Assembly (NCBI GenBank): GCA_030066975.1
Contig: JASJAO010000005.1
Span: forward strand, 186,001-250,000
Length of the DNA stretch: 64,000 nucleotides
Reading direction: 5' to 3'
From: Henriciella sp.
GTDB lineage: Bacteria; Pseudomonadota; Alphaproteobacteria; Caulobacterales; Hyphomonadaceae
Shown here one piece after another: positions 53,892-62,649 of this stretch; within the stretch, counting starts at the first letter, position 1, and the number at the start of each line of letters is the position of its first letter. The notes below the pieces were generated by a model that worked only from the letters and a program-made list of their open reading frames with translations, had not been told where the DNA came from and did no database searches. The position numbers and the translations under genes are program-made.

Positions 53892-54779
53892 CTAAAGCTC
53901 GGCAGGCATTGGCCACCCGCGCCGGGCGCAGGCCGCAAGCACTGTGTTACGCAGCAGACACGCAATGGTCATCGGTCCGACCCCGCCCGGAACCGGGGTA
54001 ATCGACCCGGCCACGTCGGCGCAGCTGACAAACTCTGCATCGCCAACCAGTCTGGTTTTGCCTTCACCTTTCTCAGGCGCAGGAACGCGATTAATCCCGA
54101 CATCGATAACGCAGGCGCCTGGTTTGACCCACTCACCCTTGACCATTTCCGGGCGCCCCACTGCTGGGATGAGAATGTCGGCGCTGCGACACAGTGCTTC
54201 CAGATCTTCGGTGCGCGAATGAGCGATACTTATCGTACAATTTTCCGCCAGAAACAGGAGCGCCGCTGGTTTGCCCACTAGAATGGACCGGCCGATCACA
54301 ACCGCATGCTTGCCGCTCAAATCCTCACCCAACGCCCGCTTGGCCAGGATGACGCATCCGGTCGGTGTGCAAGGTCGCAGCCCAGACTTGCCTTGAGAAA
54401 GGCGTCCGGCACTCACTTCGGTCAGACCATCGACATCTTTGTCGGGGTGAATTCGCTCAATCGCTGCAGCCTCATCCAGACCGTTTGGCAACGGCAGCTG
54501 CAGCAAGATCCCGTCAACTTCAGGGTCCGTGTTCAATCGCTCGAGAAGCATTTCCACATCTTCCTGCGATGCATCCTTTGGCAGATGATGATGGATAGAC
54601 CGCATGCCGACCTCCTCGGTCATGCGGACTTTGCTGCGCACATAGACTTGAGATGCTGCATCATCGCCCACGAGCACCACTGCGAGCGTTGGCTGTGATG
54701 GAAGGTCTGCAACCACCGCTTTCAAATTCGCTCGAATGTCGGCTGCGACGTCTTTGCCGGAGATGATTTCAGCGCTCAT
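53892..54779 (-). CDS. folD: Bifunctional methylenetetrahydrofolate dehydrogenase/cyclohydrolase
   Basis: FolD interconverts one-carbon forms of tetrahydrofolate. The 295-residue protein has YVRSKVRMTEEVG (near residues 46-58, the Y/K catalytic pair), ILLQLPLPNGLDEAAAIERI near 93, GRSILVGKPAALLFL near 170 and PVPGGVGPMTIACLLRNTV near 265, all family signatures. It precedes the coupled HNH gene and follows YggT on the same strand. Confidence 0.96.
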   Translation of the reverse strand: MSAEIISGKDVAADIRANLKAVVADLPSQPTLAVVLVGDDAASQVYVRSKVRMTEEVGMRSIHHHLPKDASQEDVEMLLERLNTDPEVDGILLQLPLPNGLDEAAAIERIHPDKDVDGLTEVSAGRLSQGKSGLRPCTPTGCVILAKRALGEDLSGKHAVVIGRSILVGKPAALLFLAENCTISIAHSRTEDLEALCRSADILIPAVGRPEMVKGEWVKPGACVIDVGINRVPAPEKGEGKTRLVGDAEFVSCADVAGSITPVPGGVGPMTIACLLRNTVLAACARRGWPMPAEL

Positions 54780-54810
54780 GGTCGATCCGCCCCCATCACC
54801 GCTCTACTGA

Positions 54811-55119
54811 TCAAAAGGGTACAAGCAGAATGATACGCGGGATGAGGTATCCATTGGCGAACTGAATGAAGAGGAGCAGCACCAATGGGGCCAGATCGAA
54901 ATTGCCAAGCGGCGGCACGAACTGGCGGATCGGTCGACACATCGGTTCGACAATGTTCTGCAGGGTTAGATAAACCTGCCGCGCTTGCATGTTGCGCGAC
55001 TCAATGATGCCGAGCGTGAACAGCCAGCCAAACACAAAGTAGGCTATGATGATGATCGCCACGATCCACAGGATCGGAGAAAAGAAGTAACTATGCAGGG
55101 CGAAGAGCAGCTCTCTCAC
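54811..55119 (-). CDS. YggT family membrane protein
   Basis: This 102-residue protein uses a GTG start at 55119 (GGAGATC upstream). It has two hydrophobic spans separated by the family motif: MCRPIRQFVPPLGNFDLAPL near residue 60. YggT proteins are inner-membrane proteins linked in other bacteria to osmotic tolerance and cell division neighbourhoods, with no known enzyme activity. It lies 31 bases upstream of folD on the same strand, so co-transcription is plausible. Confidence 0.92.
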   Translation of the reverse strand: MRELLFALHSYFFSPILWIVAIIIIAYFVFGWLFTLGIIESRNMQARQVYLTLQNIVEPMCRPIRQFVPPLGNFDLAPLVLLLFIQFANGYLIPRIILLVPF

Positions 55120-55193
55120 GACTCAAGATCTCCATTTAGACTGGGGTCCAATTAGGATGCTTCTGTCGCCGCTGCAAGCGGTGAGTCTGCGCC

Positions 55194-56006
55194 CTAGTCC
55201 GTATTCCGAAAGCGTTTGGACTGACCGGCGACCACCATACGCGCCAGCGGATCCGGCAAAAGCTTACTCAAAGTGGCAAGGCCCTTGTTGACCGCGCCAG
55301 GCACCACAACGGGTCGGCCAGCGTCACAGGCTTCAATCCCGGCTTCGACCACGGGCGCCGATTCCATCCACATCCATTCCGGCATTTCATTGGTCTTGTC
55401 ACGTGTGCCGTTCACATCGTGAAATTCTGACCAGGTAAAGCCCGGGCAAAGCGCGGTGCAATGGATGTCTTCATGCCCGGCGGCGGCAGCCTCGGCGTGA
55501 ATGCTCTCGGAGAATTTGATCATGCCGGATTTGACGCTGGCATAGAGCGTGTGCCCGTTTGATCCGGGGGTGAACCCGGCAAGCGAAGCGACATTGATAA
55601 TCCGCCCGAAGCCGCGCTCGGCCATGCCAGGCAGGACCTTATGGGTCAGTTCAATCGGCGCGGTGTAAAGCACGCGCAGAAAAGCCGCCTGATCCTTCCA
55701 CTTGGTGTTGAAGAACGTCCCCGGCAGCCCATACCCCGCATTGTTCACCACGCCATCAACCTGGCGTCCCGCCGCCTTGATTTCTTTCAGAATAGTGTCG
55801 ACCGAGGTCGCTTTCGCGAGATCCTGCGCAATGACGATGGTTGCGATCTCGTGCTTGTCCTCCAGCTCGCGTGCCAACAGGTCCAGCCGGTCGGCGCGGC
55901 GTGCGGTCAGCGCCAGATCCCAGCCTAAAGCCGCATATTGGCGCGCAAACTCCGCACCTATCCCTGCGGACGCTCCAGTGATCAGCATCAGTTTTCGATC
56001 GGTCAT
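55194..56006 (-). CDS. Short-chain dehydrogenase/reductase
   Basis: From the ATG at 56006 (AGGAATTCT upstream) it has 270 residues. The NAD(P) motif is MLITGASAGIGAEFARQYA near residue 8; NNAGYG lies near 87; the catalytic triad is formed by the serine before YASVKSGMIKFSESIHAE, with the YxxxK in it near 152. A C-terminal segment (GLATLSKLLPDPLARMV) resembles the DHRS/YqjQ group acting on lipids or ketones. It starts eight bases after the end of the methyltransferase gene, so the two form an operon. The substrate is unknown. Confidence 0.9.
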   Translation of the reverse strand: MTDRKLMLITGASAGIGAEFARQYAALGWDLALTARRADRLDLLARELEDKHEIATIVIAQDLAKATSVDTILKEIKAAGRQVDGVVNNAGYGLPGTFFNTKWKDQAAFLRVLYTAPIELTHKVLPGMAERGFGRIINVASLAGFTPGSNGHTLYASVKSGMIKFSESIHAEAAAAGHEDIHCTALCPGFTWSEFHDVNGTRDKTNEMPEWMWMESAPVVEAGIEACDAGRPVVVPGAVNKGLATLSKLLPDPLARMVVAGQSKRFRNTD

Positions 56007-56013
56007 AGAATTC

Positions 56014-57090
56014 CTATCCGGCTTTTCGCCAAACTTTGACTTTAGTGAGGAAAGCGAGCTGCGTGCGATCGGCATGGAAACCGGACGCGTTCATGTCCGG
56101 GGTGAAGTCCCAGCGCAAATAGCCCTTGTAATACGGCTCATGAAACCCTTCCGGGAAGTATTCGAGAAACCCATCCAGGCCGGGATTATCCCCGAACTGC
56201 AGACTGTCGGCGACAATGAAGGTTCCGCTGGGTTTTAACACCCGCGCAGCCTCCGCGATCACTTGCGGCCGGACACGCGGCGGCAGTTCGTGAAACAGAT
56301 AAATCGAGATGAGGTGATCGAACGTGTTGTCCGCGAACGGCAGCGCCTCGGCCTGTCCTTCGACAACATCAACCTGGGACCAGCGCCGAACCGCACGCCG
56401 GGCCGCGTTTGCATAATTTGGGGACAGATCGACACCCGTCAGGTTAAGGCGCGGAAAGGCATCCAGAACCTGCGTCATGAACCGCCCGGTCCCACAGGCG
56501 AGATCCATCACTTTGACCTGGCGCTGATCGGTGCCTGACAGCTCACGGGCAAGCTCCGCCAGCGCGGCCCGGCGCATCGCATCGCCGGATCCGGTAAACA
56601 GCGCTTCGACCTGATGATCGTAGATCCGGGCACTGTCATCGCTGAGCCAGCCATCGGTCTGATAGTGAAAGTTCTGCCGATAATAGGCGGGAAAACGCGA
56701 CAGATCGGCCTGCTCGCTGGCGCGGACCTCTGTCCCATCACGTTCTACCCGGCGCCGGTCCACCTCAGCGACATCTGAAAGAAACATCCGAGCCCGCCCG
56801 AGCGTGCGCGGCAGATCTTGCAGCCGAAACTCGCGGCGCACCGGGTCTGGATAAAGGCCAGCCTCGACATTGGCGCGATCATTCCGAAACAGGTCGAAAT
56901 AGGCCGCTCGCATCGCTTTCAGATCGGGCTTGTTCTGCGGCTTGAACACTGGCTCGCCAGGGCGGTTAAACCCGGCAGATCGCCGCCGCGCCAGCATGTA
57001 TTGTCCGCCATACCAAGCCGAGCGGACGCCCTGAGCCGCTGTGTATCGCGCCCGGGCCGCTGAAACCGATACTGAATCAAGAATTCCCAT
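56014..57090 (-). CDS. Class I SAM-dependent methyltransferase
   Basis: The 358-residue protein has an unusual 190-residue N-terminal extension rich in Arg and aromatic residues, then a UbiE-like methyltransferase core: VMDLACGTGRFMTQVLDAFP near 195 (motif I), LTGVDLSPNYANAARRAV, and LPFADNTFDHLISIYLFHEL near 250. The family methylates small molecules or lipids; the extension may bind a hydrophobic substrate. It is the first gene of an operon with the SDR, which suggests a two-step modification of the same substrate. Confidence 0.87.
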   Translation of the reverse strand: MGILDSVSVSAARARYTAAQGVRSAWYGGQYMLARRRSAGFNRPGEPVFKPQNKPDLKAMRAAYFDLFRNDRANVEAGLYPDPVRREFRLQDLPRTLGRARMFLSDVAEVDRRRVERDGTEVRASEQADLSRFPAYYRQNFHYQTDGWLSDDSARIYDHQVEALFTGSGDAMRRAALAELARELSGTDQRQVKVMDLACGTGRFMTQVLDAFPRLNLTGVDLSPNYANAARRAVRRWSQVDVVEGQAEALPFADNTFDHLISIYLFHELPPRVRPQVIAEAARVLKPSGTFIVADSLQFGDNPGLDGFLEYFPEGFHEPYYKGYLRWDFTPDMNASGFHADRTQLAFLTKVKVWRKAG

Positions 57091-57221
57091 GGCTCCAAGA
57101 TGGGCCTGAATCGCCGGTCCGTCCAGTCCGCGCCTGTGGTGCCTTCAGGTTCCGTTCAGCTCCGTTCAGGCACGCTCGTCTTCAAATACGTCCGTGTTTT
57201 CATTTGCCAGGAGATCACTGC

Positions 57222-58004
57222 ATGATCCGTCCGCTTGTTTTGCTCGCCTCCAGTAGCCTGTGTCTGACGCCTGTCGCGCTCGCTCAGTACAATTATGGAC
57301 AGAGTGGTTATTACAGCCACAACCAAGCCCAGCATAGTAATAACTGCGAACAGATCCGCGATGATAAACGCCTTGTCGGGGGCCTGATCGGCGCGGTTGC
57401 AGGTGGGGTCCTGGGCGTTGCCATCGCTGATGATGATGACGATCACTATTATCACAGAGGTTATCGCGGGCATCGCGGTTATGGATATCGCGGACATCGA
57501 GGCTATCGCGGCTACCGTGGATATCGTGGCTACCACCATGACGATGATAGCGATGAGATTGCCGGCGCCCTGATTGGCGGGGTGCTTGGCGCGGTGGTTG
57601 GCAGCGAGCTCGCCGCCTCCAGCACCGACTGCTCACCAAAATGGAATTATGCCGAAGTCCCACCGCCAACCCGGCAGGCCTATGGGCCCGGCTGGGAACC
57701 GGTTCCGGGAACCACGGTGACTAGTGCCGCAGCGCCGCCGCGTTCGCCAGGTGTGGTCTATCAGAATGATCCCAATCCGGTTCTGTATGGCGGACCGGCT
57801 GCCGCATCCCTCCCTCAACCGCAACCTGAATTGCGTGTCGAGCGACCAGCGACCTACGACCCTGCGCCGGTGACGGAGCTGAACTGTCAAACCATCCAGC
57901 GGCAGACCCAGCTGCCAGACGGTAAAACCGTGCTTGAGCCGGTTGAAGTCTGCCAGTCGGGCTCAGGTCAGTGGGAAATTCAGGCCACTGATGAGCTCTA
58001 CTAA
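57222..58004 (+). CDS. Secreted glycine-zipper protein with RGY repeats
   Basis: The ATG at 57222 follows AGGAG. The 260-residue protein has a signal peptide (about 1-21, PVALAQYN), a first glycine zipper (LVGGLIGAVAGGVLGVAIAD near 55), about nine repeats of the type RGYRGHRGY near 90-105, a second zipper (GALIGGVLGAVVGSELAAS near 120), and a Pro-rich region ending in a compact domain with two cysteines (ELNCQT, EVCQSG). This layout resembles the 17-kDa surface antigen family, which inserts in or lines the outer membrane. The role is unknown. Confidence 0.8.
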   Translation: MIRPLVLLASSSLCLTPVALAQYNYGQSGYYSHNQAQHSNNCEQIRDDKRLVGGLIGAVAGGVLGVAIADDDDDHYYHRGYRGHRGYGYRGHRGYRGYRGYRGYHHDDDSDEIAGALIGGVLGAVVGSELAASSTDCSPKWNYAEVPPPTRQAYGPGWEPVPGTTVTSAAAPPRSPGVVYQNDPNPVLYGGPAAASLPQPQPELRVERPATYDPAPVTELNCQTIQRQTQLPDGKTVLEPVEVCQSGSGQWEIQATDELY

Positions 58005-58031
58005 GGCGCTCAACAGCAACCTGTTCTGGTT

Positions 58032-58832
58032 CTAACTGCGATCGAACTCGGACGGGCGCAGCGATGGCAATATCGATGTCTTCGGAAAGCGGCAGGTCAA
58101 CATGATCCGTGCTCTATTCGATACATTGAGCGATAATGTATGCAGCACTCGAAGATCCATCAGATAAACATCCCCGACCTCTCCGGTCAGTTCGATCACG
58201 CGCAAATCAACACCATCTATAGTTCCTTCGGCATCCTCAGGCCAGACGAAGGATCGGTTGTCTTTGTCGAAAAGTATTCGGAAATAGGGCTCCTTGCTGA
58301 GTTCCTGCTTGAATTGCTTGGAGCGCAACGTGCGGGACGAAGGTTTCAATCTGTGAGAGCCAGCCAGGACGAGCGTTCCACCACCTCGCTGCTCAACCCC
58401 ATCCAGAAACGTAAACATCTGCAGGCCCGGTGAACGTGTTCCACCAAACCTTGGAAGATCGACATGCCAAAGATCACCCGGAACAAACCACGCATCCTTG
58501 CCGGGCAATGAAAACAGGATCTGCTGACCGGGGGCTAACGCTGTGACGGGCTCCCCGAGCAGAGCCTCGACGACCTGGATCAACTGATCATCGATCATGT
58601 TCGGAAACTGCGGCGAATGATTGAGCGCGTTTAGGGCAGCCCGAAACGGCTTGGGATAATCGAACCGGGACTTGGCATTCTGCCACTGTCCTGCGGCGTA
58701 GACCCCAAGATCTGACGCGACCTCATAGATCAGCGCCCGCGCGGCTTTGGGGTCAGCGACGGGCAGAAAGCGCCGCAGCTTCGTCACGCCCCATGTCGTC
58801 AAAGCATCCTTGTGTGTGTTCAGATCGATCAT
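58032..58832 (-). CDS. Phytanoyl-CoA dioxygenase-like Fe(II)/2OG oxygenase
   Basis: The 266-residue protein shows the Fe(II)/2-oxoglutarate facial triad: DLWHVDLPRFGG near 120 gives HxD, and MDLRVLHTLSLNVSNRARIM near 225 gives the distal histidine and the 2OG arginine. GGGTLVLAGSHRL near 152 is typical of the PhyH family. The substrate could be a lipid, an ectoine-type osmolyte or a natural product; nothing nearby tells. AAGGCGG precedes the ATG. It is divergent from a second 2OG oxygenase. Confidence 0.82.
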   Translation of the reverse strand: MIDLNTHKDALTTWGVTKLRRFLPVADPKAARALIYEVASDLGVYAAGQWQNAKSRFDYPKPFRAALNALNHSPQFPNMIDDQLIQVVEALLGEPVTALAPGQQILFSLPGKDAWFVPGDLWHVDLPRFGGTRSPGLQMFTFLDGVEQRGGGTLVLAGSHRLKPSSRTLRSKQFKQELSKEPYFRILFDKDNRSFVWPEDAEGTIDGVDLRVIELTGEVGDVYLMDLRVLHTLSLNVSNRARIMLTCRFPKTSILPSLRPSEFDRS

Positions 58833-58933
58833 AGCGCCGCCTTATCACGGCGGTGTGCGTTTGTCCGTGCTGTTCAAAGCGCGCACTCAGAATCCCCCTT
58901 TCCGCTTCTCCGTCGAGGGCGTAAGATTGTTCC

Positions 58934-59875
58934 ATGACCGAATATTTTACCCCGATCCCGTATCCACTGTGGACAACAGACAAAAAGGCCTTTGCGGACG
59001 CGCTTGGTCGCTCATTCCGAGAAACCGGCTTCGCCGTGATTGATCAGCATCCAATTGATTTGGATGTGATCCACAGGGCCATCCGCGCCAGCAAAGCCTT
59101 CTTTGCCTTGCCGGAAGAGGTGAAAGAAAAATATCACGATGCAGCGGGTGGCCGACAGCGTGGCTATACGCCGTTTGGCACTGAGAATGCGAAAGGCGCT
59201 GCGGCTGCCGACTTGAAAGAGTTCTGGCACACCGGCCGTGACTTGCCTGCAGACAGCCCGTATCGCGCCACGATGAAAGACACGCCCAGTGTTTCCGAAG
59301 TGGAAGATTTCGACGCCGCAACGCGGGACTTCTATACCGCGCTGGATGCATTTGGCGCTGACTTGCTGAAAGGCGTCGCTTTGCATCTTGGGCTTGAAGA
59401 AACCTGGTTTGATGACAAGGTCGACAAGGGCAATTCCATCCTGCGCCTGCTGCACTATCCGCCACAGGAGAACCCGCCGCCTGCCGGAACTGTTCGCGCT
59501 GGGGCGCATGAAGACATCAATGTGATCACACTGCTGCTGGGCGCGGAAGAATCCGGGCTTCAAGTTCTGCATCGATCAGGCGAATGGTTGAGCGTCAATC
59601 CGCCTCTCGGCGCGATCGTGATCAATTGCGGTGACATGCTCCAGCGCCTGACCGGAGGCATTTTGCCCTCGACAACCCATCGGGTCGTCAATCCGGCGCC
59701 AGAGCGATCGAAATTCCCCAGATATTCAACGCCTTTCTTCTTGCACTTTAATCAGGACGTGATGATCGAAGCTTTGCCCGGCTGTATTGCCGAGGGTGGA
59801 AAAGCTGAACCGCCCATCACCGCGAATGACTATCTGATGGAACGGCTGCGCGAAATCGGCCTGGTCAAGGCTTAG
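58934..59875 (+). CDS. Isopenicillin N synthase family Fe(II)/2OG oxygenase
   Basis: The 313-residue protein has the N-terminal region of this family (FAVIDQHPIDLDVIHRAIRA near 33-52), the HxD of AGAHEDINVITLLLGAEESG near 190, the distal histidine in STTHRVVNPAPE near 245 and the RxS 2OG-binding pair in FPRYSTPFFL. Members include deacetoxycephalosporin-like, ACC oxidase-like and flavone synthase-like enzymes; bacterial core copies are mostly uncharacterised. It ends 11 bases into the convergent rbsK gene. Confidence 0.9.
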   Translation: MTEYFTPIPYPLWTTDKKAFADALGRSFRETGFAVIDQHPIDLDVIHRAIRASKAFFALPEEVKEKYHDAAGGRQRGYTPFGTENAKGAAAADLKEFWHTGRDLPADSPYRATMKDTPSVSEVEDFDAATRDFYTALDAFGADLLKGVALHLGLEETWFDDKVDKGNSILRLLHYPPQENPPPAGTVRAGAHEDINVITLLLGAEESGLQVLHRSGEWLSVNPPLGAIVINCGDMLQRLTGGILPSTTHRVVNPAPERSKFPRYSTPFFLHFNQDVMIEALPGCIAEGGKAEPPITANDYLMERLREIGLVKA

Positions 59876-60722
59876 CGAGTAAGGTCTCTACCTCCGATCG
59901 CGTGGGCAAACTTGGCTGTGCGCCCGCTTTTGTGACCGCGAGCGCGGCTGCGGCCGAGGCAAAGCGAAGCGCGCTTTCCGGGTCCTGCCCTTCTGCCAGT
60001 GCCACCACGAGCGCGGCGCTGAACGTGTCCCCTGCCCCGGTTGTATCGACCGCGGTCACATCGAAAGCCGGGGCCGACCCGGCCACTTTCCCATTCTCGT
60101 AGAGCATGGCGCCGTCCTTGCCGAGCGTAACAACGACCCGGCCTTTGTTCTGCAGCAGTTTCTCACCATAGAAGGCTGCCTCCCCGCCATTGACGATGAT
60201 CAGATCGGCCTCAGCCAGCAACTGATCCGGAACATCCATCGCCGGGGCCAGATTGACCGCAAACAGGCCTTTCGACCTCTCAAAAGCGGCCATGACCGCG
60301 TCAATCGGGACCTCCAGTTGACACAGGATCGCATCGCAATCCGGCATCTTCGACACCAACCGTTCGCTGACGCAGGCATTCGCTCCGCTGGCAACGATGA
60401 TCTGATTTTCGCCATCCGGAGACACAGCGATCAAAGCCACGCCGGTGGCTTGATCCTTCACAGTCTCAACGCCGGTCAGGTCTACACCCTCAGCGCGCAA
60501 GATCGATAGAGCTGACTCCGCCAGGCCGTCATCTCCAACGCAGCCAACCATCGTGACATCTGCCCCCAATCGCCGCGCGGCCAGGGCCTGATTGGCGCCT
60601 TTGCCGCCGGGATGTCTGGCAAAACTTGCGCCTGTCACTGTTTCGCCCGGGGCGGGCAAAGGCGCGCCGCTGGCCACAAGGTCAAGATTAATAGAGCCGA
60701 CAATACCGATCCGAACACTCAT
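59865..60722 (-). CDS. rbsK: Ribokinase
   Basis: Ribokinase phosphorylates ribose to ribose 5-phosphate. The 285-residue PfkB-family protein has GGKGANQALAARRLGA near 38 and the catalytic DTTGAGDTFSAALVVALAEG near 225, with the base aspartate in GAGD. It overlaps the nucleoside hydrolase stop by four bases (ATGA, 60719-60722), so the two are coupled and ribose from nucleosides is the likely substrate. No ribose transporter is in the window. Confidence 0.93.
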   Translation of the reverse strand: MSVRIGIVGSINLDLVASGAPLPAPGETVTGASFARHPGGKGANQALAARRLGADVTMVGCVGDDGLAESALSILRAEGVDLTGVETVKDQATGVALIAVSPDGENQIIVASGANACVSERLVSKMPDCDAILCQLEVPIDAVMAAFERSKGLFAVNLAPAMDVPDQLLAEADLIIVNGGEAAFYGEKLLQNKGRVVVTLGKDGAMLYENGKVAGSAPAFDVTAVDTTGAGDTFSAALVVALAEGQDPESALRFASAAAALAVTKAGAQPSLPTRSEVETLLAKP

Positions 60723-61648
60723 CCATAACGCTCCATCAACCGGGTCAGTTCGGCATAAACCTCATCTGCTTGGGCATCGTCATACCACAGGAGCGCGCCC
60801 GCTTCGTGATACGTGACTTGCGTTTGTCCAAACCGTTCGCCGGGTTCGGTAACGACCGAAACGTCAGCGCGTCGACCGGAAAACAGCTCTGGATGCAGGA
60901 TCGCCAGAACCGTGCTTTGGTCATGCAGAGGCGCTTCCCAGATGCCGGTCGCTTTCTCCTCCAGAATGCAGGAAGCTTCGAGCAAATCCGCCGCCGCTTT
61001 GGCCTGCAGCGATGGCAGTGCCCGGATGGCTGCAAGGCGGGTTTTGCTGGTGCGCAAGCGATGCGTGACATCCATATCCAAAACCCGGATAGGCAGGCCG
61101 GACTGAAATACGACTTCTGCGGCATGGGGATCAGCAAAAATGTTGAACTCCGCGAAAGGAGTGATATTGCCGCCCTCGCGATCAGCGCCCCCCATGATCA
61201 CGACTTCCTTTACGCCCTCTGCCAGATCTGGCGCGATAATCAGAGCGAGGGCCACATTGGTCATCGGACCTGTGATCACAATGGTCAGCGGATCGGACTT
61301 GGCTGCGCGGCAGAGCGCGATGATCTTGTTGACCGCATGCTCTTCTGAGAGCGCGATTTTCGGTTCAGGAAACGGAATTCCGCCGAGCCCGGTTGAGCCG
61401 TGAAAATCCTCAGCGGTAACCGCCTCGCGGAGGATCGGGCGCGGCGCGCCAGCGCACACGGGAATCTCTGCGCCCTGCCCGCCTACTTCACGAATAACCC
61501 GCGCATTGTAAGCGGTGAGGTGAAGCGGAACATTACCCGCCACAGCTGTAATCGCGAGCACTTCAATATCCGGTGAGGCAAAAGCTGCGAGCAAAGCGAC
61601 CGCATCATCGAGCCCTGGATCGCAGTCAAAAATGATCTTCGTAGTCAT
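60719..61648 (-). CDS. Nucleoside hydrolase (IU-NH type)
   Basis: This enzyme cleaves nucleosides to base and ribose. From the ATG at 61648 (AGGCGA upstream) it has 309 residues; the longer frame to 62023 mirrors the opposite hydrolase gene. The family motif DCDPGLDDAVALLAAF at the N-terminus supplies the calcium-binding aspartates; DPLTIVITGPMTNVALAL is near 115, and the C-terminal HDQSTVLAILHPELF near 240 has the conserved histidine and aspartate. It is coupled to rbsK, making a nucleoside salvage pair. Confidence 0.93.
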   Translation of the reverse strand: MTTKIIFDCDPGLDDAVALLAAFASPDIEVLAITAVAGNVPLHLTAYNARVIREVGGQGAEIPVCAGAPRPILREAVTAEDFHGSTGLGGIPFPEPKIALSEEHAVNKIIALCRAAKSDPLTIVITGPMTNVALALIIAPDLAEGVKEVVIMGGADREGGNITPFAEFNIFADPHAAEVVFQSGLPIRVLDMDVTHRLRTSKTRLAAIRALPSLQAKAAADLLEASCILEEKATGIWEAPLHDQSTVLAILHPELFSGRRADVSVVTEPGERFGQTQVTYHEAGALLWYDDAQADEVYAELTRLMERYG

Positions 61649-61747
61649 TTCGCCTGCTTGGACGCCAAGATGCCGCTTGGCAAGGTCTAGCCGAGGGCTA
61701 TTTGCTTGGCTAAACCCTTGAAAACCCAACACGCAGGAGAGCTGAAC

Positions 61748-62455
61748 ATGTCTGTCACCACGAAAACTGTTGATTACGTTCAGGACGGAGAAACCTATGA
61801 AGGGTTTCTGGCGATGCCGGCCGAAAGTCCAAAAGCTGTTGTCCTGGTGGCCCATGCCTGGGGCGGGCTGTCCGAATTTGAGCAGGATAAGGCCAAACTG
61901 CTGGCCGACTGGGGCTATGCCGGATTTGCGGCTGATGTTTACGGCAAAGGCAAACGCGGGACCACAACCGAAGAATGCCAGGCCCTGATGGAGCCGCTGG
62001 CCGGCAACCGTCCGCTTCTGCAATCACGCCTGAGCCACGCCCTCAGTGTGGCAAAAACCGAGAGCGTTTCAGTCCGCGCCGCCGCGATCGGCTTCTGCTT
62101 CGGGGGCCTGTCTGTGCTCGATATGGCGAGAGCCGGTATGGCCGTTGAGGGTGTAGTTTCCTTCCATGGTCTGCTCGGCGCGCCGGTGAATACCGAAGAC
62201 AACAAGATCAGCGCCAAAGTCCTGGCACTGCATGGCTGGGACGATCCAATGGCAACGCCAGATGATGTCATGGATTTCTCCAAGGAAATGACCGCCGCCG
62301 ATGCCGACTGGCAGTTGCATGCCTATGGCGGCACGCTGCACGCTTTTACCAATCCCGCGGCTCAGGATCCTGATTTCGGCACGCAGTATAAAGTTGAGGC
62401 CGATCGCCGGAGTTTTGCGGCCTGTCAGGACTTTCTGGCGGAACTGTTTGGGTAA
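61748..62455 (+). CDS. Dienelactone hydrolase family protein
   Basis: From the ATG at 61748 (CAGGAGAG upstream) the protein has 235 residues. The alpha/beta-hydrolase triad is visible: the nucleophilic cysteine in IGFCFGGLSVLDMA near 118, the aspartate in LHGWDDPMATPDD near 165 and the histidine in YGGTLHAFTNP near 200. The family opens lactones in aromatic degradation, but most chromosomal members outside such clusters have unknown substrates. It is divergent from the nucleoside hydrolase. Confidence 0.9.
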   Translation: MSVTTKTVDYVQDGETYEGFLAMPAESPKAVVLVAHAWGGLSEFEQDKAKLLADWGYAGFAADVYGKGKRGTTTEECQALMEPLAGNRPLLQSRLSHALSVAKTESVSVRAAAIGFCFGGLSVLDMARAGMAVEGVVSFHGLLGAPVNTEDNKISAKVLALHGWDDPMATPDDVMDFSKEMTAADADWQLHAYGGTLHAFTNPAAQDPDFGTQYKVEADRRSFAACQDFLAELFG

Positions 62456-62515
62456 GTTTGGTTGGTTTGTATTGCAAAGCGTGAGGCGCAGCCTCTTAGC
62501 GCGGTGACAAAAACA

Positions 62516-62634
62516 TGCCCCCTCCGAGCGCTGCGCGCCCACCTCCCCCACTCTTGTGGGGGAGGATTAGTCTGGAAGCTGCGCCAGTATCCTCCCCCAT
62601 TCATGGGGGAGGTGCCCGAAGGGCGGAGGGGGCA
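62516..62634. repeat. Nested palindromic intergenic repeat
   Basis: Two hairpins, CCTCCCCCA/TGGGGGAGG-type, at 62551-62575 (approximately) and 62590-62612, sit inside outer arms TGCCCCCTCCG (62516-62526) and CGGAGGGGGCA (62624-62634). The whole unit would fold into a cross-like structure on either strand. GC-rich repeats of this CCTCCCCC..GGGGGAGG kind are common between genes in alphaproteobacteria. The rest of 62456-62649 holds nothing else that I can identify. Confidence 0.8.
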
Positions 62635-62649
62635 AGCGGGGTTTGAGAG

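Noticed and set aside
57470-57540. Tandem short repeats that could suggest a CRISPR array
   Set aside because: The units are 9-15 bases, lie in frame and encode RGY repeats of a secreted protein; there are no spacers or cas genes.
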